Notes under the pieces: generated by a model | What the model saw: the letters and a program-made list of their open reading frames with translations, nothing else | The model's database searches: none | What the model was told of the DNA's origin: nothing | Program-made: the position numbers and the translations under genes | Source of the DNA: Apostichopus japonicus | Lineage: Eukaryota; Echinodermata; Holothuroidea; Aspidochirotida; Stichopodidae | DNA: 64,000 bases | Direction of reading: 5' to 3' | Assembly: GCF_037975245.1 (NCBI RefSeq) | Contig: NC_092573.1 | Span: forward strand, 1,112,001 to 1,176,000 | Part shown: piece by piece, positions 37,366 through 50,443 of the stretch | Position numbering within the stretch: position 1 is the stretch's first letter | Layout: each line of letters opens with the position of its first letter

Positions 37366-38854
37366 CAGCGACGTAGCCAGGAATTTGAAAGGGGGGGAGC
37401 CCTTTTTGCGATTGATATGGATTTTCAAAGTTGTAGGCACGACTATCTGAGCGGAGCGCCACCATTGGTTGGCGCGGAGCGTACAAGAAAATTTTTGGTT
37501 TTACAAACCCCCCAGATGGCCGGAAACGGCCCTTCCCGAGTGTTCATTCTGGTTCCCTGGCCTCTAGCTAACTTGAGACACCTCATTCAATATCACTTTT
37601 AAACCCCAAAAACAAATGAGTTAAAATAGTACGTAATTCAATACTACATAATGTATTTAAAATTAGCAAGGTACATGTACAGAGTAGTCTTATGTTTCAA
37701 CTTCTGATACTTATAGATACAAAGATAGGCCTGAAATGTCTTTGATACAACTATAGCCAGTAATTGTCTTTGATACAACTGTAGCTATTAAATGTCTAAT
37801 TCAATACTACATAATGTATTTAAAATTAGCAAGGTACATGTACAGAGTTGTCTTACGTTTCAACGTCTGATACTTATAGATACAAAGATAGGCCTGAAAT
37901 GTCTTTGATACAACTATAGCCAGTAATTGTCTTTGATACAACTGTAGCTATTAAATGTTTAAGTTAGCCTAATAAGAGAAGGCAAGAGCTATCCGACGAT
38001 TGCCATCTGATTCAAATTTCTCAACTGTTTTCTCAACTGAAATATTATCTGCGTAAACGGGTTCTTAACTAGATGTTAAAAAACTGACAAGATCGGATCC
38101 TAGTCTTTTTCGGCGGGTAGAGTGTTGAATGAAACGGCACGCGATAGAAATGACAGCATAGATGACAGAAGAATAGGTCACCTAATTTAGCCATATTCTT
38201 GCTACGTTCATTTCAATTGTTTTTCCTGTCTATAGACTCTTAAACTCGTCCAGCAAGCTTATCGATTTGAATTATGGGTGTTTTTAAAAAAAAGATAACT
38301 TGGCCAAAAAAAATGTAGGCCCGAACTTAACTGATGGACAACATAAACTTTCATATTTTGTAATATTGCCAGATATGCAGTGGCCTAAAAACAAATATCG
38401 TTATCGCAGTGTATTAGCAGTGTAATAATTATTACAGGAAGTGCGTATCACGTACGATTGCTAGCTTAGCTTCATAACATGCTGTTCGGGCAATACCTTA
38501 GGACGACTCATAGAACGAACGTTGTCGACGTTGTTGTGCATACAGTTTGTGACATTCCATAGAGTGCGGTTAGGTAGGCAATATATATTTTATTACACAG
38601 TGGCCAACTGTAGGCTTGTAATTGGCTATAAGCTAAATTTAGCTAATTACATCTGCCAAAATAAGTAAGTAGTTGGATCAGTAGGCGTGAATGTTACTAC
38701 GATTACAATCGAGTTAACGGAGCTGACGAGTATTCAAGATCAAAAGAGCACTGACAAAATACCATGCTAAAAAACGACAGTTTAAAAAAAAATTGACACT
38801 GAAAGGGGGGTAGCGGTCGCTCCCCCTGCTCCCCCCCCCCCGGCTACATCCCTG
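37366..38854. mobile_element. Non-autonomous hAT-like element, 1.49 kb
   Basis: It starts CAGCGACGTAGCC and ends GGCTACATCCCTG, and these pair as inverted repeats. An exact 8-bp target duplication, TGTAGAAC, lies at 37358-37365 and 38855-38862. Poly-G follows the left end and poly-C precedes the right end. A GGAGCGCCACCATTGGTTGG word near 37455 is shared with the 48.5-kb hAT element. Inside is a 163-bp tandem duplication. No transposase was recognised. Confidence 0.85.
37634..37960. repeat. 163-bp tandem duplication inside the 37.4-kb element
   Basis: Two nearly identical direct copies begin TAATTCAATACTACATAATG at 37634 and 37797. Each copy contains a smaller internal repeat (CTTTGATACAACT.TAGC twice). 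Only a few substitutions separate the copies, so the duplication is recent. Confidence 0.9.
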
Positions 38855-41800
38855 TGTAGAACATACAGTAACTATCTATTAATACAAAATTCATGCCAGT
38901 ACCTTTGAAGGCTGCAATTTGAGCTCTAGATAGCTACATTTTGAGTTGAACATCTTGAAATACAGGCAATTCACTGGCCAGAAAAATGCTCAATGTCGGT
39001 GGATTTTACAATTTGCCAGTAGACATATAAGACACAAGGCTGCGTTTCTCACAGCTGGTAGATATAAAGAATGTGAACGAATGATATTCAGGAACCCGTT
39101 GTCAGTAAAAAACTTGGCATGGTTTCCGTACGGGTCTAACAAAAGCACCGTATTTCTGCTTGTTATCAGCAAATATTGCGCTGCTCCCACAAGACTATAT
39201 AGAACAGTTACAGTACTCATGTGCGACTGCAAGTGGGAACTTGAAGCCAGTAAATTTTTAAAGTATACGTCTGCATGTTTTAGCTTAAGTTTTGAAATTC
39301 TTCACAGGAGTTGTATGGTGATTTTCAAGTCATGCTGACCAAACCATGTACAAAACAATATTCATAAAAAATATGAATTGAATAATCCTAATTCTTTTCA
39401 AGAGTTGTAAATTATTCATTTGGCTAGTTAGTGAGTTATAGACTGTTTGGTGATATAAAGAAAATTTGTTTCCCACACATTTAATTATGTAAATTATACT
39501 TTAAATTTTTATTTAATTATTTCTCTTTTCAAACTTTGAAGCTAATGCTTAATTTCAATATTCCTGGTGTGACATTTTTGAACTGTTAATGTAGATTATA
39601 TTTAATCAGGTACTTTCCTGCAATAGTTGAGTCAATGTATTGTATCATCAGACTAGATTCAGTTACACAACACTGGCATTAAATATATTTCTAACAGAGC
39701 TTAGTGACGCCCATTAATGCCAAGCAATCACACATTATGCCTAAAAATGCTCACCTTTCTTGTATCTGTCTTCAATTTGCTCTTTGTATAAATGTACAGT
39801 AGGTAAAAGTGAATCTTACATGAAAAGTATCCGAATGATGACATCTTTTAGAATCAATACAATTATTAATTAATATAAATGTTCATTTAGTAACTAGGAA
39901 GGTATGTTGGTTTAATCAATTGCAATATTAAATTTATTTTTATACTGTATGTCAGTATATTAGTTTAAGACAAAGCCACTAAGTGTTGTTTTTTTTTTAT
40001 TTATTGTTTCTTTTATCAAAGGGGAGGGAGGAGTAGGAGAGGGAAGGGAGTGGATATTTCAAACCTGGACTTTGTCTAAATATCAGAAAAACAACAATGG
40101 GAGTGAAAGGATGGATTGGAATTTGTCAGTTGTGAACTTTATTTGGCAATTTATTTAGTCTATGGGTCTGGTCTTGTTAAAGACTTGCAGAGATACTACC
40201 ATTGTCATGAAGTCATGTATCGTAAAGGAATCGAACTAGTAAAAAAAATCAATATTCTGTAATAGATCAACAAATGTAATTATCTTTGTTAATAACAAAA
40301 TATGGTACATTTGACAGCCAGAATTTGGAGAAAGAAAATATTGTCAAAACCTGAAATTTGACCCAAACATGGGGAAGCATAATTTCTGTTTGTTTTTCTC
40401 CATGACATACTTTTTGTTTACACTCAAATGGAATTATATGAAGTTAAAGGTCTCTGGTCACACTTTGACAAAGAATTTTCAGGGATTTTGTATGGTATAT
40501 AACAGATGGTGATACACACTAAACCACAGATTAGATGGTTTTGCAAATTTAGGGATATATCCCTTTATCCTCACTTTCTGGTATGAAGGTTAATCATAAA
40601 TGTTTGTGAGAGACACCAACTACTATAAGTAAGGGCCAAAAAACCTGTTACTTCTATCACTACATTGTAGAATTTGTGGTAAAATTAATGTTGGCCATGA
40701 ATGAAGATGATGCCCTGTGGTAAAAATCAGCTGAGAGAGGTGCTGATGCACAGTGACAGTCAGTCCAATGTGAACCTCACGTTGGTACACCAATACATAA
40801 CTCACCTTGCCTCACAGCCAGTACTAGTATACCCTTTACTTAGGCTTTACATTTCTTGATCTTCGAAGTTAGATTGAAGGTTTGATAAATTATTAGACCT
40901 AACTTAGGCCTGACCTAGGCATACGTTATGTTGATAGAACAGTAACAAGCTATAGGTCAGGTCTTAGAAGGCCTACTGTAGCGATCTATTTCTAGCATAG
41001 AATTAGTTGACATAAACTTCACGTACGTTTTCACGGGTATAAAGTTGGTCGGTAAATGTACAAATCTTCAAAGATATAACGTACCCTTTGTACGTTAGTA
41101 CTATTACTGATAATGTTAGCATTGCGTCGTGTAACCCGTAACGTACGCCTGCAATTTACACAGTGATTTCTTTAGGAAGAACAGGCAGAACACAAAACTA
41201 CTTTCAAAACACCAAACGCATGAAAATGGAAGTTTACTTACAATTTATCTTGTGCGTGAGACCGTCACCTCATCATTTGAGCAGTTAAGTGTGAAAGAAA
41301 TTGAAATAGGGTGAAACGAAAAAAAACTAGGCTGAAAATTTGAAGGCTACTTGCCTAAGGCGCACAGTGCAAGTAACTATCGGTATTAACTGTCGTATAC
41401 TGTAAGTTCGAAGTTTGTACAGTGCGACGAGACTGCATGGAAGTGTCTACTTGACTCTATTGCTATATTCGCCTACGATGAGACACGTATATATAGGTAC
41501 AGCATAGACTAGACTCAAAGCCTACACATACCAACGACAATAACACAAGGGGGCAGGAAATCTACGGAGACATTTAAAAACCATGTCCATGCATAATTTA
41601 ATCATAAAATGTTATTCAGTGTGTGTCCCATAACCATTTTTTTCTTTCGGAAGGGGGGGGGGGGGGAGCGAAGATAGTATTGAACGGAAATCAACTGACC
41701 AAGCAATATGTCTCTCTTTCGAATATCTTATATAATGTTGCACTTTGCAGCATATAGAACCGAAAAATATCTGTGTGGCCTACACGGCAGGTCATTTCAG

Positions 41801-43632
41801 ATGGTAGGTTACAGGTTATCCATTGTAATAATCGCTTGTGTATTTTGCTACCTAGCATGCCTTACGAGGTCTTAACATCTGAATACAAAAGCTACCGGAA
41901 GCAACTACAAATCTGCAGTTGGTCAGTAAGTTCATTTCGGCCTCTGTCAAGCAAAATAAGACCCGAGAAATTTGCATTTTCTATACGCATCTGCAATAAA
42001 ACAAAAATACCCTAAAATATTATAATCTATATTCTTGCAGAATTTCACGTTCGAATTTTCAATCTTCATACAATGATTTATGCAAAATAGCTTCATATTT
42101 CGATGATAATCTGTATACCGATATAAATAGTTAATCCCTATAGGTCGATTTACATAATGATAGAAGCCTACTCAGTATTCAGTGAGACCCCAAGGTGGTG
42201 CAGTAATGTATTTGTGCACCCAAACATGTTACAGACATTTAATTCAATTCAACCCGATGACATAGTAATTCTTGGGCCACGCATAGTCACTTTGGACCAC
42301 AGGAACGGCCAGGCTATTTTAAAGTTTTCATGTGGGCCGCATTAATTATCATATCCGAATAGGAAGGGGAGAAGGGTGGTCATGGCTCGTACATAAGTCG
42401 ATTGTATCCATGGGCAAGGCTAAGTGGTTTCGTTAGATAGTGTGCGTAAATAAAGTAGGTATTTGATTTTAACAGGTTCATTTTTTTTCAACGATCATAT
42501 GATTTTACCTTGTTCAAACTGTACTCTATGATTGTGACAAGGTGTCAGTGAAGGGGCTCTACCCGAGGGTAGAATTATTTCCTCGCCCATCCCCCCCCCC
42601 TCACCACCTGCCATCTTCCATTTTACCCTATCATATTTTAGGTTTTTCAAATTGATTTTCAGTTGTTATCCATTTTCGCGCCCGTCATCCTACTCTGTTC
42701 ATTAAAAGTTACCGTACTTTAAACTCACAGGAATTAGTGATGTCATCTTTTTCCCTTCTTGGTAGTGGTTAAGTGAGCTTTTCACGGAAGATTCATAAAA
42801 GTGCTGTTACTATATTTCGTCCACAATTCGTTCCCTGTTAAATAAACAAACCATGTGATGTATTATTTCGAAATAAGTTTGCCCGGTTTCTATTTTGGTT
42901 TGGAAACTTTTAATTATGTTTTCATTTTCAACGACTAGGGGAAGTTTTCAGGTATAAAAAGAATAGTTTCAATGCCAGGAAGTATTTTGTTGCGGTAGGC
43001 CTAAACTTTGTTTTCCAGATAAGGTGTCAGTATTTCTCGATTGTTAAGCAAAACTTGATAGTCGTCGGTCAATGAAACAATACATACTTTTTTTTAAAAA
43101 CAAAATATTGCTTTCATTCTAGTCAAGTTGGGTAATCAAAGAACGTTTCTGTAAAAACTTGCAGTAAAGGAAATTGGATCACTTTGTTTTTGAGGAAGTG
43201 ACACTGGCAATGGTAGTCCTACTGGCAAGAACCGGGAAACGAGAGAGACTGGGGTAAGGGTAGGGGTGGTATTCTACCTTTCAATGTAGTAAAGAAAAGT
43301 AATCCACGGGGAAATTCTCATTATTGCTATGGATGACTGCGGAGTGAGAAAGATAATCTCCTCTCCGTATTTCAGTTTGCATTTAGTCGTCAAGTCAAAT
43401 TTCGTATTTTTTATTGAGTCATGATTACTACATAATATCGCCATCAAGTAAAACTAGTAACAACTCAAATAACTGCGATGTTTCAACCTTTCTTACTTAG
43501 AGTACTAGACTAAGTGTCGCACCTACATTTTCATTTAGCATTAATCCATTCACAATTATTGGAATCCAAAATAAGTTCAAGCTATATGCTTGAAATTTTT
43601 CTTCACATTTCAGTGAAATGATGAAACCTGTA

Positions 43633-43700
43633 ATAATAATAATAAATAAGTTCTTAATATAGCGCCAAATACCAAAAGGCCTCTAGGCGCTTTACAAAAC
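43633..43700. repeat. Dispersed repeat with TAA-rich start and GCGCTTTACA end, copy 2
   Basis: TAATAATAATAATAAATAAG leads into TATAGCGCCAAATACC and CTAGGCGCTTTACAAAAC. The two GCGC boxes are partly inverted to each other. It has the same layout as the copy at 293-363. Confidence 0.6.
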
Positions 43701-44742
43701 CTAAAGCAAATAGAAACAAAAAGACAGAGAAATCAAAAGGAATAAAAAAGTCTAGAAAACACAAAAACGAAAATTAAACAGTATGAAAAATACGAACACA
43801 AAAATCTTAAAACACGAGAAGGCTATAAAACAGACCAAAACCTATAAAAAAAAATTTTTTTAAATAATGTGAAGCTTATGTACTCTAATTACTAAGCGAT
43901 TTACCAGGCTACGCAACACAAAACATGGCAAGTTTACAAGCTCAACGACAAACAGACTGTATGACAGCCTCGTAAAGCTGAACTACACGTGGAAAGTTAT
44001 ATACTGTTCACATTCTTCCCCATCTTCTTATTTTTCCTTCTTTATGTCTAAAATCTATTTTTTACAATGTATAACAAACTTCACGCGAAATGAGTGGCGT
44101 CACCTTGTTTCTTGTTTTCTCTTCTTTTCTGGATGACTGGGGTCCAATTTGGACAGGAGGGGTGGAGTTTGCGTTTCCCCGTAAACACAGTCGCGATGCA
44201 TATAGCACTTTTACTGATATTTTACTAAGTAGCACTGAAATAGGGAACGTCCGGAGGATGCAGTTTCAGATTATTTTTCTTTACATCCCCAATACAATAG
44301 AATGGTGAACAAAAACATTTCGATATTACAACAACATACCTCTACGTAAAACAAAATAAGGGTAATTTCGAGGGAGGCAGACCAGTTTCTGGCAGCACGT
44401 GCCATCTGCCAGATATCTAGAATACGGAGTATTTAAAGTAGCAGAGTGGTAACGAGTCAGTTCAAAATTCGGGTCGAGTCGAGTCATAACCAATGTTTTC
44501 TTGACTTGAGCTGTCGACTCGTGGCCTCGAATCTCACAATATTATAATTATGGCGGGAACAATTTCAGAAAACTTGTTCGAGTCCCGCCACTTCACTTCA
44601 CATGACTCGCCCATGCAAATTATATACAAATATATATCTCAGTGGAAGTAAAATACTTTGATGATGATAACAAATTAGGCCTATTTTGTTTGTTGATTTT
44701 TTTTTCGACTAGATGTGGCATCAATAATAGGATGGTTCACGG

Positions 44743-45114
44743 CAGTGGCGTAAGAAGGTACTTTTGAGTGGGGGGGGGGCTGAAGACTGATGGCCAGCCT
44801 GGGGGAGGGGTCTAAGGGGAGGGGGTGTCCCCCTCCCCTTTGGAATTTTTTGCATTTCCAGGTGGCCTCAGATGCAATTTGGTGCAATATAGCACACTTC
44901 AACACCCACTCCATTTTGTAAACTTAATTTTGTATTTTCACCTGGCCTTAGATGCAATTTGGTGCTCCAAATGAGATTTTTTTTCTCATTTGGAAATGAA
45001 AAAGGGGTTTTCTGACTTGCGAACCGGGGGGGCGAAATGATACTTCCGCCCTCCACATTTTTCACTGGGGGGCTGGCGCCCCCCAGCCCCCCCCCCCCGG
45101 TTCCTACGCCCTTG
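44743..45114. mobile_element. Short hAT-like MITE, 372 bp
   Basis: The left end is CAGTGGCGTAAGAAGG and the right end is CGGTTCCTACGCCCTTG, which pair as inverted repeats. The 8-bp target duplication GTTCACGG flanks both sides (44735-44742 and 45115-45122). Internally a CTTAGATGCAATTTGGTGC-like motif occurs twice, and the same motif is found in the elements at 61.8 and 62.8 kb, so it is a cousin of them. The reverse ORFs across it are poly-G/poly-C artefacts. Confidence 0.85.
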
Positions 45115-46015
45115 GTTCACGGTCTTCTAGCAGAATTGAAACTGAGACATTACATTCGTATGATCTGGCATAGCGCCATCATTTTGAAAGAATCGCTTGC
45201 GTTATGGTAGCACGATGTTGTTCAATAAAAGGTTAATGCTGATAAAATGTAAGTAATCCTTGCCCTTTTTTCCCACTTCAAAAAAATTCTAAACTATATT
45301 GCATTTTTCATACAATTTCGTCTTAATGTAGTCAGTTAATGAACTCTGGATTGTAACAAGATGGCATTATCGAATAATACCGAAACGTTGTCATAGCAAC
45401 AGTCAGTGAAGAGCATTTCACGTGTAATGTCATACTGCTCTACGGATAGATATGTTTGTGCTGCCGAAATGAAGCAACAGCTATATAGTATATGCAGTGA
45501 AATTATAAGTGCTCCCCAACCCCCCCCCCCCCCCCAACCCCACCCCAGCCTTTTCTCTAGTCCGGTCTGCACTCACCTGAAGCTATTCCCGGGTTATAGC
45601 CTGTCATGGCACTAATGTATAGTTCCGAGTAAGGAAATACTTACAAACAGATAAAGACAGGGAAAGAAACCCACCCTAAATCCGTCCCTCCCTAAAGTTA
45701 CATCATTACAATAAAAGCGACGGTTTAGCCTTCCCGGATCAAAATGCTTATTTATAAGACTCATTGAATTTCGATCATACTTGACTGACGTAACCGGTTT
45801 GTGAAACAAAGTGGATCAAATTCATACAAAACTTATAAATACGAAATGATTCCGGATATTTACTTAGCCACGTGTTAAATTTCCATGACGAGGCTTCCTA
45901 TATATATGTTCTTTTCATTTCAACTTGTCAGTTCCTGGTTGAAATTCTCTCTTTCCTCTGTAATCCAAGACGCAAAAGTAAACATTGACTGACCACAATG
46001 CTTTGTTGATATATA

Positions 46016-46020
<5 letters not shown>

Positions 46021-46055
<35 letters not shown>

Positions 46056-46072
46056 TATATATATATATATAT
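46021..46072. repeat. (TA)n microsatellite
   Basis: A TA run interrupted once by CAC. Confidence 0.95.
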
Positions 46073-49000
46073 CAGAATACCCAACAACATAGTCTGTATT
46101 GAAGTGACACCATTCAGAATGAATATTTTTGAGAGATACAGAGTTTGCTGTGTCGGTAGAAACTTAATTTTGTAATCTGCTGATTATAAGTAATAACAGG
46201 GTTAGATCTACAAATATATCATATGAAATTGTATCCATATAATTATGTGTAAGTTTTTACGATTAGTTGCATGTGACAAAAAAAGTTTCAACAACTCAAC
46301 TTGCAAAAGAAGAAGACGAAAGACAAGACAAACGAAAACCATTTTAGTCAATAAAGGAAAGTTGAAAACTGCTGAGATTTTGGGAAACTGGATCATGTGC
46401 AAAGTTTCGTAAGAGCAGGGATTTGTTATTTCGAGTACCGGTAGCATTCCCGCACGCCGTGGTCAAAGTACATGTCTGGCTAATCTAAGTCACTTACGTC
46501 ATGCATATATATATATATATTGTTATTTGTGTTTGAACACTAATTAGTTATCATTATCAGCTGTATCTTAATGACTTTTAAAGGTCATCATCATCATCGT
46601 CCAAAATATTCTAAAATGACAACTTGCAAAATGGTCACATTTAGTGACACTCTTGAACTCCATTTTCTGCCAACCGTGGAAACGTTTTCCTCCCTGAAAC
46701 AGCTATAGGCTAAAAAAAATACAATATCGGGGTATATGTAGGGAACGAACGTACGGACTGACGGCGATACTGACTGTTGGAAGGGTTTTATTGGAGCCCG
46801 CTAAACTGTAAGTGGGCTCACGGTAACACTTTAGGCCCACGTTTCGAAATTCAGTTCACTTGCGCAATCCCCTAAACACAGCAACATGAAATAGCTATGC
46901 CATTACCCCATTACAAAGTAAATCATTAGCGTAAACTAATCAAGTGGCCTTTCATTTTAACTAATCAAGAAACTAGTTGTATATGTTTGCGGAATAAGTG
47001 TTACTTTTGACTTTCGGACATGCCATTGCCTAATTTTATAATCATATCAATTCCTTGTGGCACAAATTTGTACACTTAGATCACCCACACTGATTTATAG
47101 CATGTAGAGTCGACGTATACACACTGTATAAATCCCCCTATACACTGACGTGATTTGATCAAGCAATATAAAAGAACTCCTGATTTGCCAACGTCTTCGG
47201 TAGCAAATTTAAAAAACTAGAAACATTGTAACATTTTCTGAAAGATATCTGCTCTATCTCTCCAAATCCGTTCCAAAGAAATCGATAGTCACAGTGAAAA
47301 GGCAGGAGAAATGCTGTATAAATCTGCAACTCTACACTAGTTAACAGTGCAAATTGAATAGGTAAATCTACTTAAACGGATAGAATAAGTCTTTCTCTTT
47401 AACCCGCCCCACACCCTCGCCCACCCTCCACCCGAGTCCAGTTGCAAGCAGTCTTTGAACGTGCGATAAGCAAGATCATTGGAAAGATAACTCATTAATG
47501 GACAATATTGCGTTTATCTGGAATTGTAGCCAGTGTCACTTAGCCTACATATCAGCAACTGATGAAGGACAGATTACTGTAATAGAATTTTTACTCGGTG
47601 AACCCTAATTAACGAGTAATAAGCCTTTGCATTAAAATTGACAACTTTGTTCTCCCAAAAAATTCTGCATGGACACCACACTTTTCTCATTCATATTTTA
47701 AACTCAACCAAATAAATCGTTTTTATCACGTTCATATTCGCTCATAATACGTCCATTGACGTACTATACTATATGAATAATGCATACAACTTATACGATA
47801 TACTGTACTAGCACAGACTACATTCTAGGACTCGCGAAAGCATGAAGAAATTACAAAACTAGTATTGAAAGTTCAATTCGCATCTACCATATTGTTCTAG
47901 TCCATAAAGATTCTTTTCCGACGGCGGATAAATCGTCTATTTTCGGTATTATCCAAGTTAAGTTTCATTTTACACTTTAAATGGTTAAATTTCGAACTGG
48001 AAAGTTGCTTGATAAACAGTGTTGCTTGATAAACAGATTTTGAACGCAACATTGCCATATAAAAATAAGTTTCTGTTTCAAGTTAAGAAAACAATAGTGG
48101 TATTAGATGTGAAACGGCAAGTTGAAGCCATTGAAACGGATAATGTTTCTCTCGCTTCAGATTATTGCTGTCAGTGAAAAAGCATAAAAAAGGAATTGAA
48201 AAGATATCATTGCAACAAATTTGTCCGACTTGAACTAATCTTTAGTTAAAAGGTAAAATAAGCAATCGTTTGCATCAGTTGGGATGACGTATGAGAATAA
48301 TGTATTATGATAAGGGGCAATGGAGCCGGGGACGTGGGGAGTTGGAAGGGATGTCCCAGTTTGTGGTAAAAAAAAAAGCTTTAAAAAAACAACTTAATAG
48401 TACCCCAGAAGATAAATGCATTTTTTAGTAACGAAAAGAACGTTTTTTTAAAATTAGAATCGTTAATTTGTTGAGAAGATAAAAAACATGAATTAGAAAG
48501 TGCCTGGAAACAGGGGCGTCAATCCGATTTGAAACGCTGGGGGGGGGGGGGGGACGTAATTGATTCGAGTATTCCGGCCGTAAGTACTATCTAAACGGAG
48601 CGCCACCATCGGTTGGCGCGCAGCGTACCAAGAAAATTTCAGATTTCAATACCTGCCAGATCGCTTGAGATGGCACTTGCCAGGCTGGATAGCAGCCATC
48701 TATAGTTGCGTGATTTCGGGTGAAAATTACAAATTCGTGACTCAGGAAATCTGCAATAAAGTTCAAGCGACTTTAATTTTTGGTGGATTATTTCTTTTAT
48801 TAGTGATTCCAATTGACATGAACATTAGAACCCAGTGCAAGTTGACAAATGATGCGGCGAACTGGAACCCTAGCCCCATTTTGCCATATGTTTCAGGATA
48901 GAATACCCCTCAATTGTTCGAACCCATGACAACTAACAATCTGTGAATAAATTTACTTCGAAATGGGCACATTATATTGCACCAAGTCGGTCAAGGAATG

Positions 49001-49512
49001 ACCCCAGGGCCTCAGATATAGGCCTATAGCAGGTGTGGGCTACCTTTTTAGATAAATGGGCCAGATTTTAGAAGCGAAAGATTGACAGGGCCGCAGCTTA
49101 CCAACGACCTGCTGTTGATTTCAAACCTTTGCTTCCGAGGACGTTCAAGATATTTGCATGCGATTTAAAAATCGATGCATGTCTATATGATATGCAAATT
49201 CACATGTGGAAAGCGCGAAAAAATTTTGGTTATATTTTCGGGCAAGTCGTTACAACCCCCCCCCCCCTCCCCCCTAAATCAAATGGGCTCCTACGCCTAT
49301 GACGGTAGTTCTATTAGGCATTTTTTGATCGGAGTATTCAAAATCATACGAAGTTTTGTACGGTGGAGTATAAGAATCGCGAGATACAATTTCTCAAAGT
49401 GGCAAGGAAAACGTGGTAAATATGACAGATTCAAGGTAAATTTTGACCGAAATTTTTAAATTTTTAGGTCATGCACAATCACAGGAATAAATGATTAGGC
49501 CTAGATAAACTA

Positions 49513-49547
49513 GAGTGCGACAGTCGGAAATTCCGACTGTCGCACTC
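49513..49547. repeat. Perfect 35-bp hairpin inside the 48.5-kb hAT element
   Basis: GAGTGCGACAGTCGGAA, a single A, then the exact reverse complement of the 17-mer. See the findings. Confidence 0.95.
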
Positions 49548-49846
49548 CAATTTTCCAACTATCGTCAGTTTTACTAAGTTTGGGGGTGAGACAACCCCAC
49601 ACCCCCTCTAGAACGTCCCTGCGTGTACCCAGTGTTCTCACTGTGGAGTAAACTCCGGTATCACTCAACAACAAGGTAACATGGGATGCGCTGCCACGGA
49701 ATATGCTCCCTATTTCATTTCCCCAATATTAGGGAACGGGCACCGTCTTTGAAACACCATCTACAACTAAACAACAACTATGTACAAGCTTTGGCTCTAG
49801 CTATGAAGTGCTGTCTCTTATGATAATGACGGAGCGCACTATTTTT

Positions 49847-50430
49847 CTACTGGAATCGCCCGAAGATGCGGCGTCTGTAATCCGAGGAACCAACGAACTT
49901 CTCTGCTAACTCCTCAGGCTTCAACTGGGCTAGACGTTCGCGGTGAATATGGCACACCATCACATGGTTCAGCCTATGTTGAGTCATGGTGCTCCGTAGC
50001 CATGTTTTCAAACGCCTCAAAGCACTAAAGTACCTCTCGGCTTCCGTCGAACTGGCGGAGAAGACGAGGAGGACCACAAGAGAGCTTCGACTTCACCAAA
50101 CATAGCCCGTACCGCTGGATTCATCAACTTGAATATTTGTCTATACCCTTCAACCGACGACGACTGGAATTGGCCTCGAAAGAAAGGCAGACTAAGCTTA
50201 AGATATTCGGAGAGCTCAGGGTACCAACTCACGAGATCTGGGTGGAATTCTCCATTCAGCAACATTGAGTGATATTCGATGATATGAATCCTGAGATGTG
50301 TAAGTCCTAACCAAATAGAGCCATCATTACTCTTTTTCCAAATGTGTGGGGGGACATTTGATATTGTTTCCACCACCCATCGAAATATGGAGGGGGACGT
50401 GTCCCCCCGTCCCCCCGCCCCCCCCCCTGG
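49847..50430 (-). pseudogene. hAT transposase C-terminal fragment (P52rIPK/ZMYM1-like), frameshifted
   Basis: Two overlapping reverse-strand frames together give the C-terminal end of a hAT transposase. The upstream frame covers about 50430-50080 and includes PELSEYLKLSLPFFRGQF and SSSVEGYRQIFKLMNPAVRA. The downstream frame (50077-49847) holds the dimerisation motif, STEAERYFSALRRLKTWLRS followed by TMTQHRLNHVMVCHIHRERL, and ends YRRRIFGRF. This is the classic ATSASAERSFSALRRIKTYLRS pattern of hAT proteins related to P52rIPK (THAP12) and ZMYM1. The frame changes near 50080, and the N-terminal DNA-binding and catalytic parts are absent, so it is a dead copy. Confidence 0.85.
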
Positions 50431-50443
50431 ATTGACGCCCATG

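Larger units (their letters stand above)
34811..48510. other. Intergenic region without recognised gene
   Basis: Apart from the two hAT-like elements and the repeats listed, I see no coding exon. A CAGGGATGCAAAATC/GAATTGCGTCCCTG inverted pair (35130-35912) may bound another old element, but no target duplication matches. Possible upstream non-coding exons or the promoter of furin would lie at the start of this stretch. Confidence 0.5.
48511..50443 (-). mobile_element. hAT-superfamily DNA transposon, decayed, with transposase remnant
   Basis: The ends are CAGGGGCGTCAATCC on the left and GGATTGACGCCCATG on the right, 13 of 15 matching as inverted repeats. Both sides are flanked by the perfect 8-bp target duplication CCTGGAAA (48503-48510 and 50444-50451). 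Eight-bp duplications and CAGGGG-type ends are hallmarks of hAT elements. The element carries a hAT transposase fragment on the minus strand (49847-50430). It shares its 5' region with the 37.4-kb element (a GGAGCGCCACCA.CGGTTGGCGCG-like word near 48600 and 37455). A perfect hairpin at 49513-49547 and C-rich tracts inside suggest secondary insertions. It ends 364 bp before the ANAPC11 start codon. Confidence 0.85.

Noticed and set aside
38946-39338. 130-residue forward ORF (and an 80-residue reverse ORF overlapping it)
   Set aside because: Neither has recognisable motifs or splice context. One of the two frames being open is expected by chance at this length in a 64-kb window.
50017-50442. 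141-residue reverse ORF as an intact gene
   Set aside because: Its N-terminus is read through the poly-C transposon end, and its C-terminus runs out of frame where the true transposase continues. It is part of a broken hAT copy.
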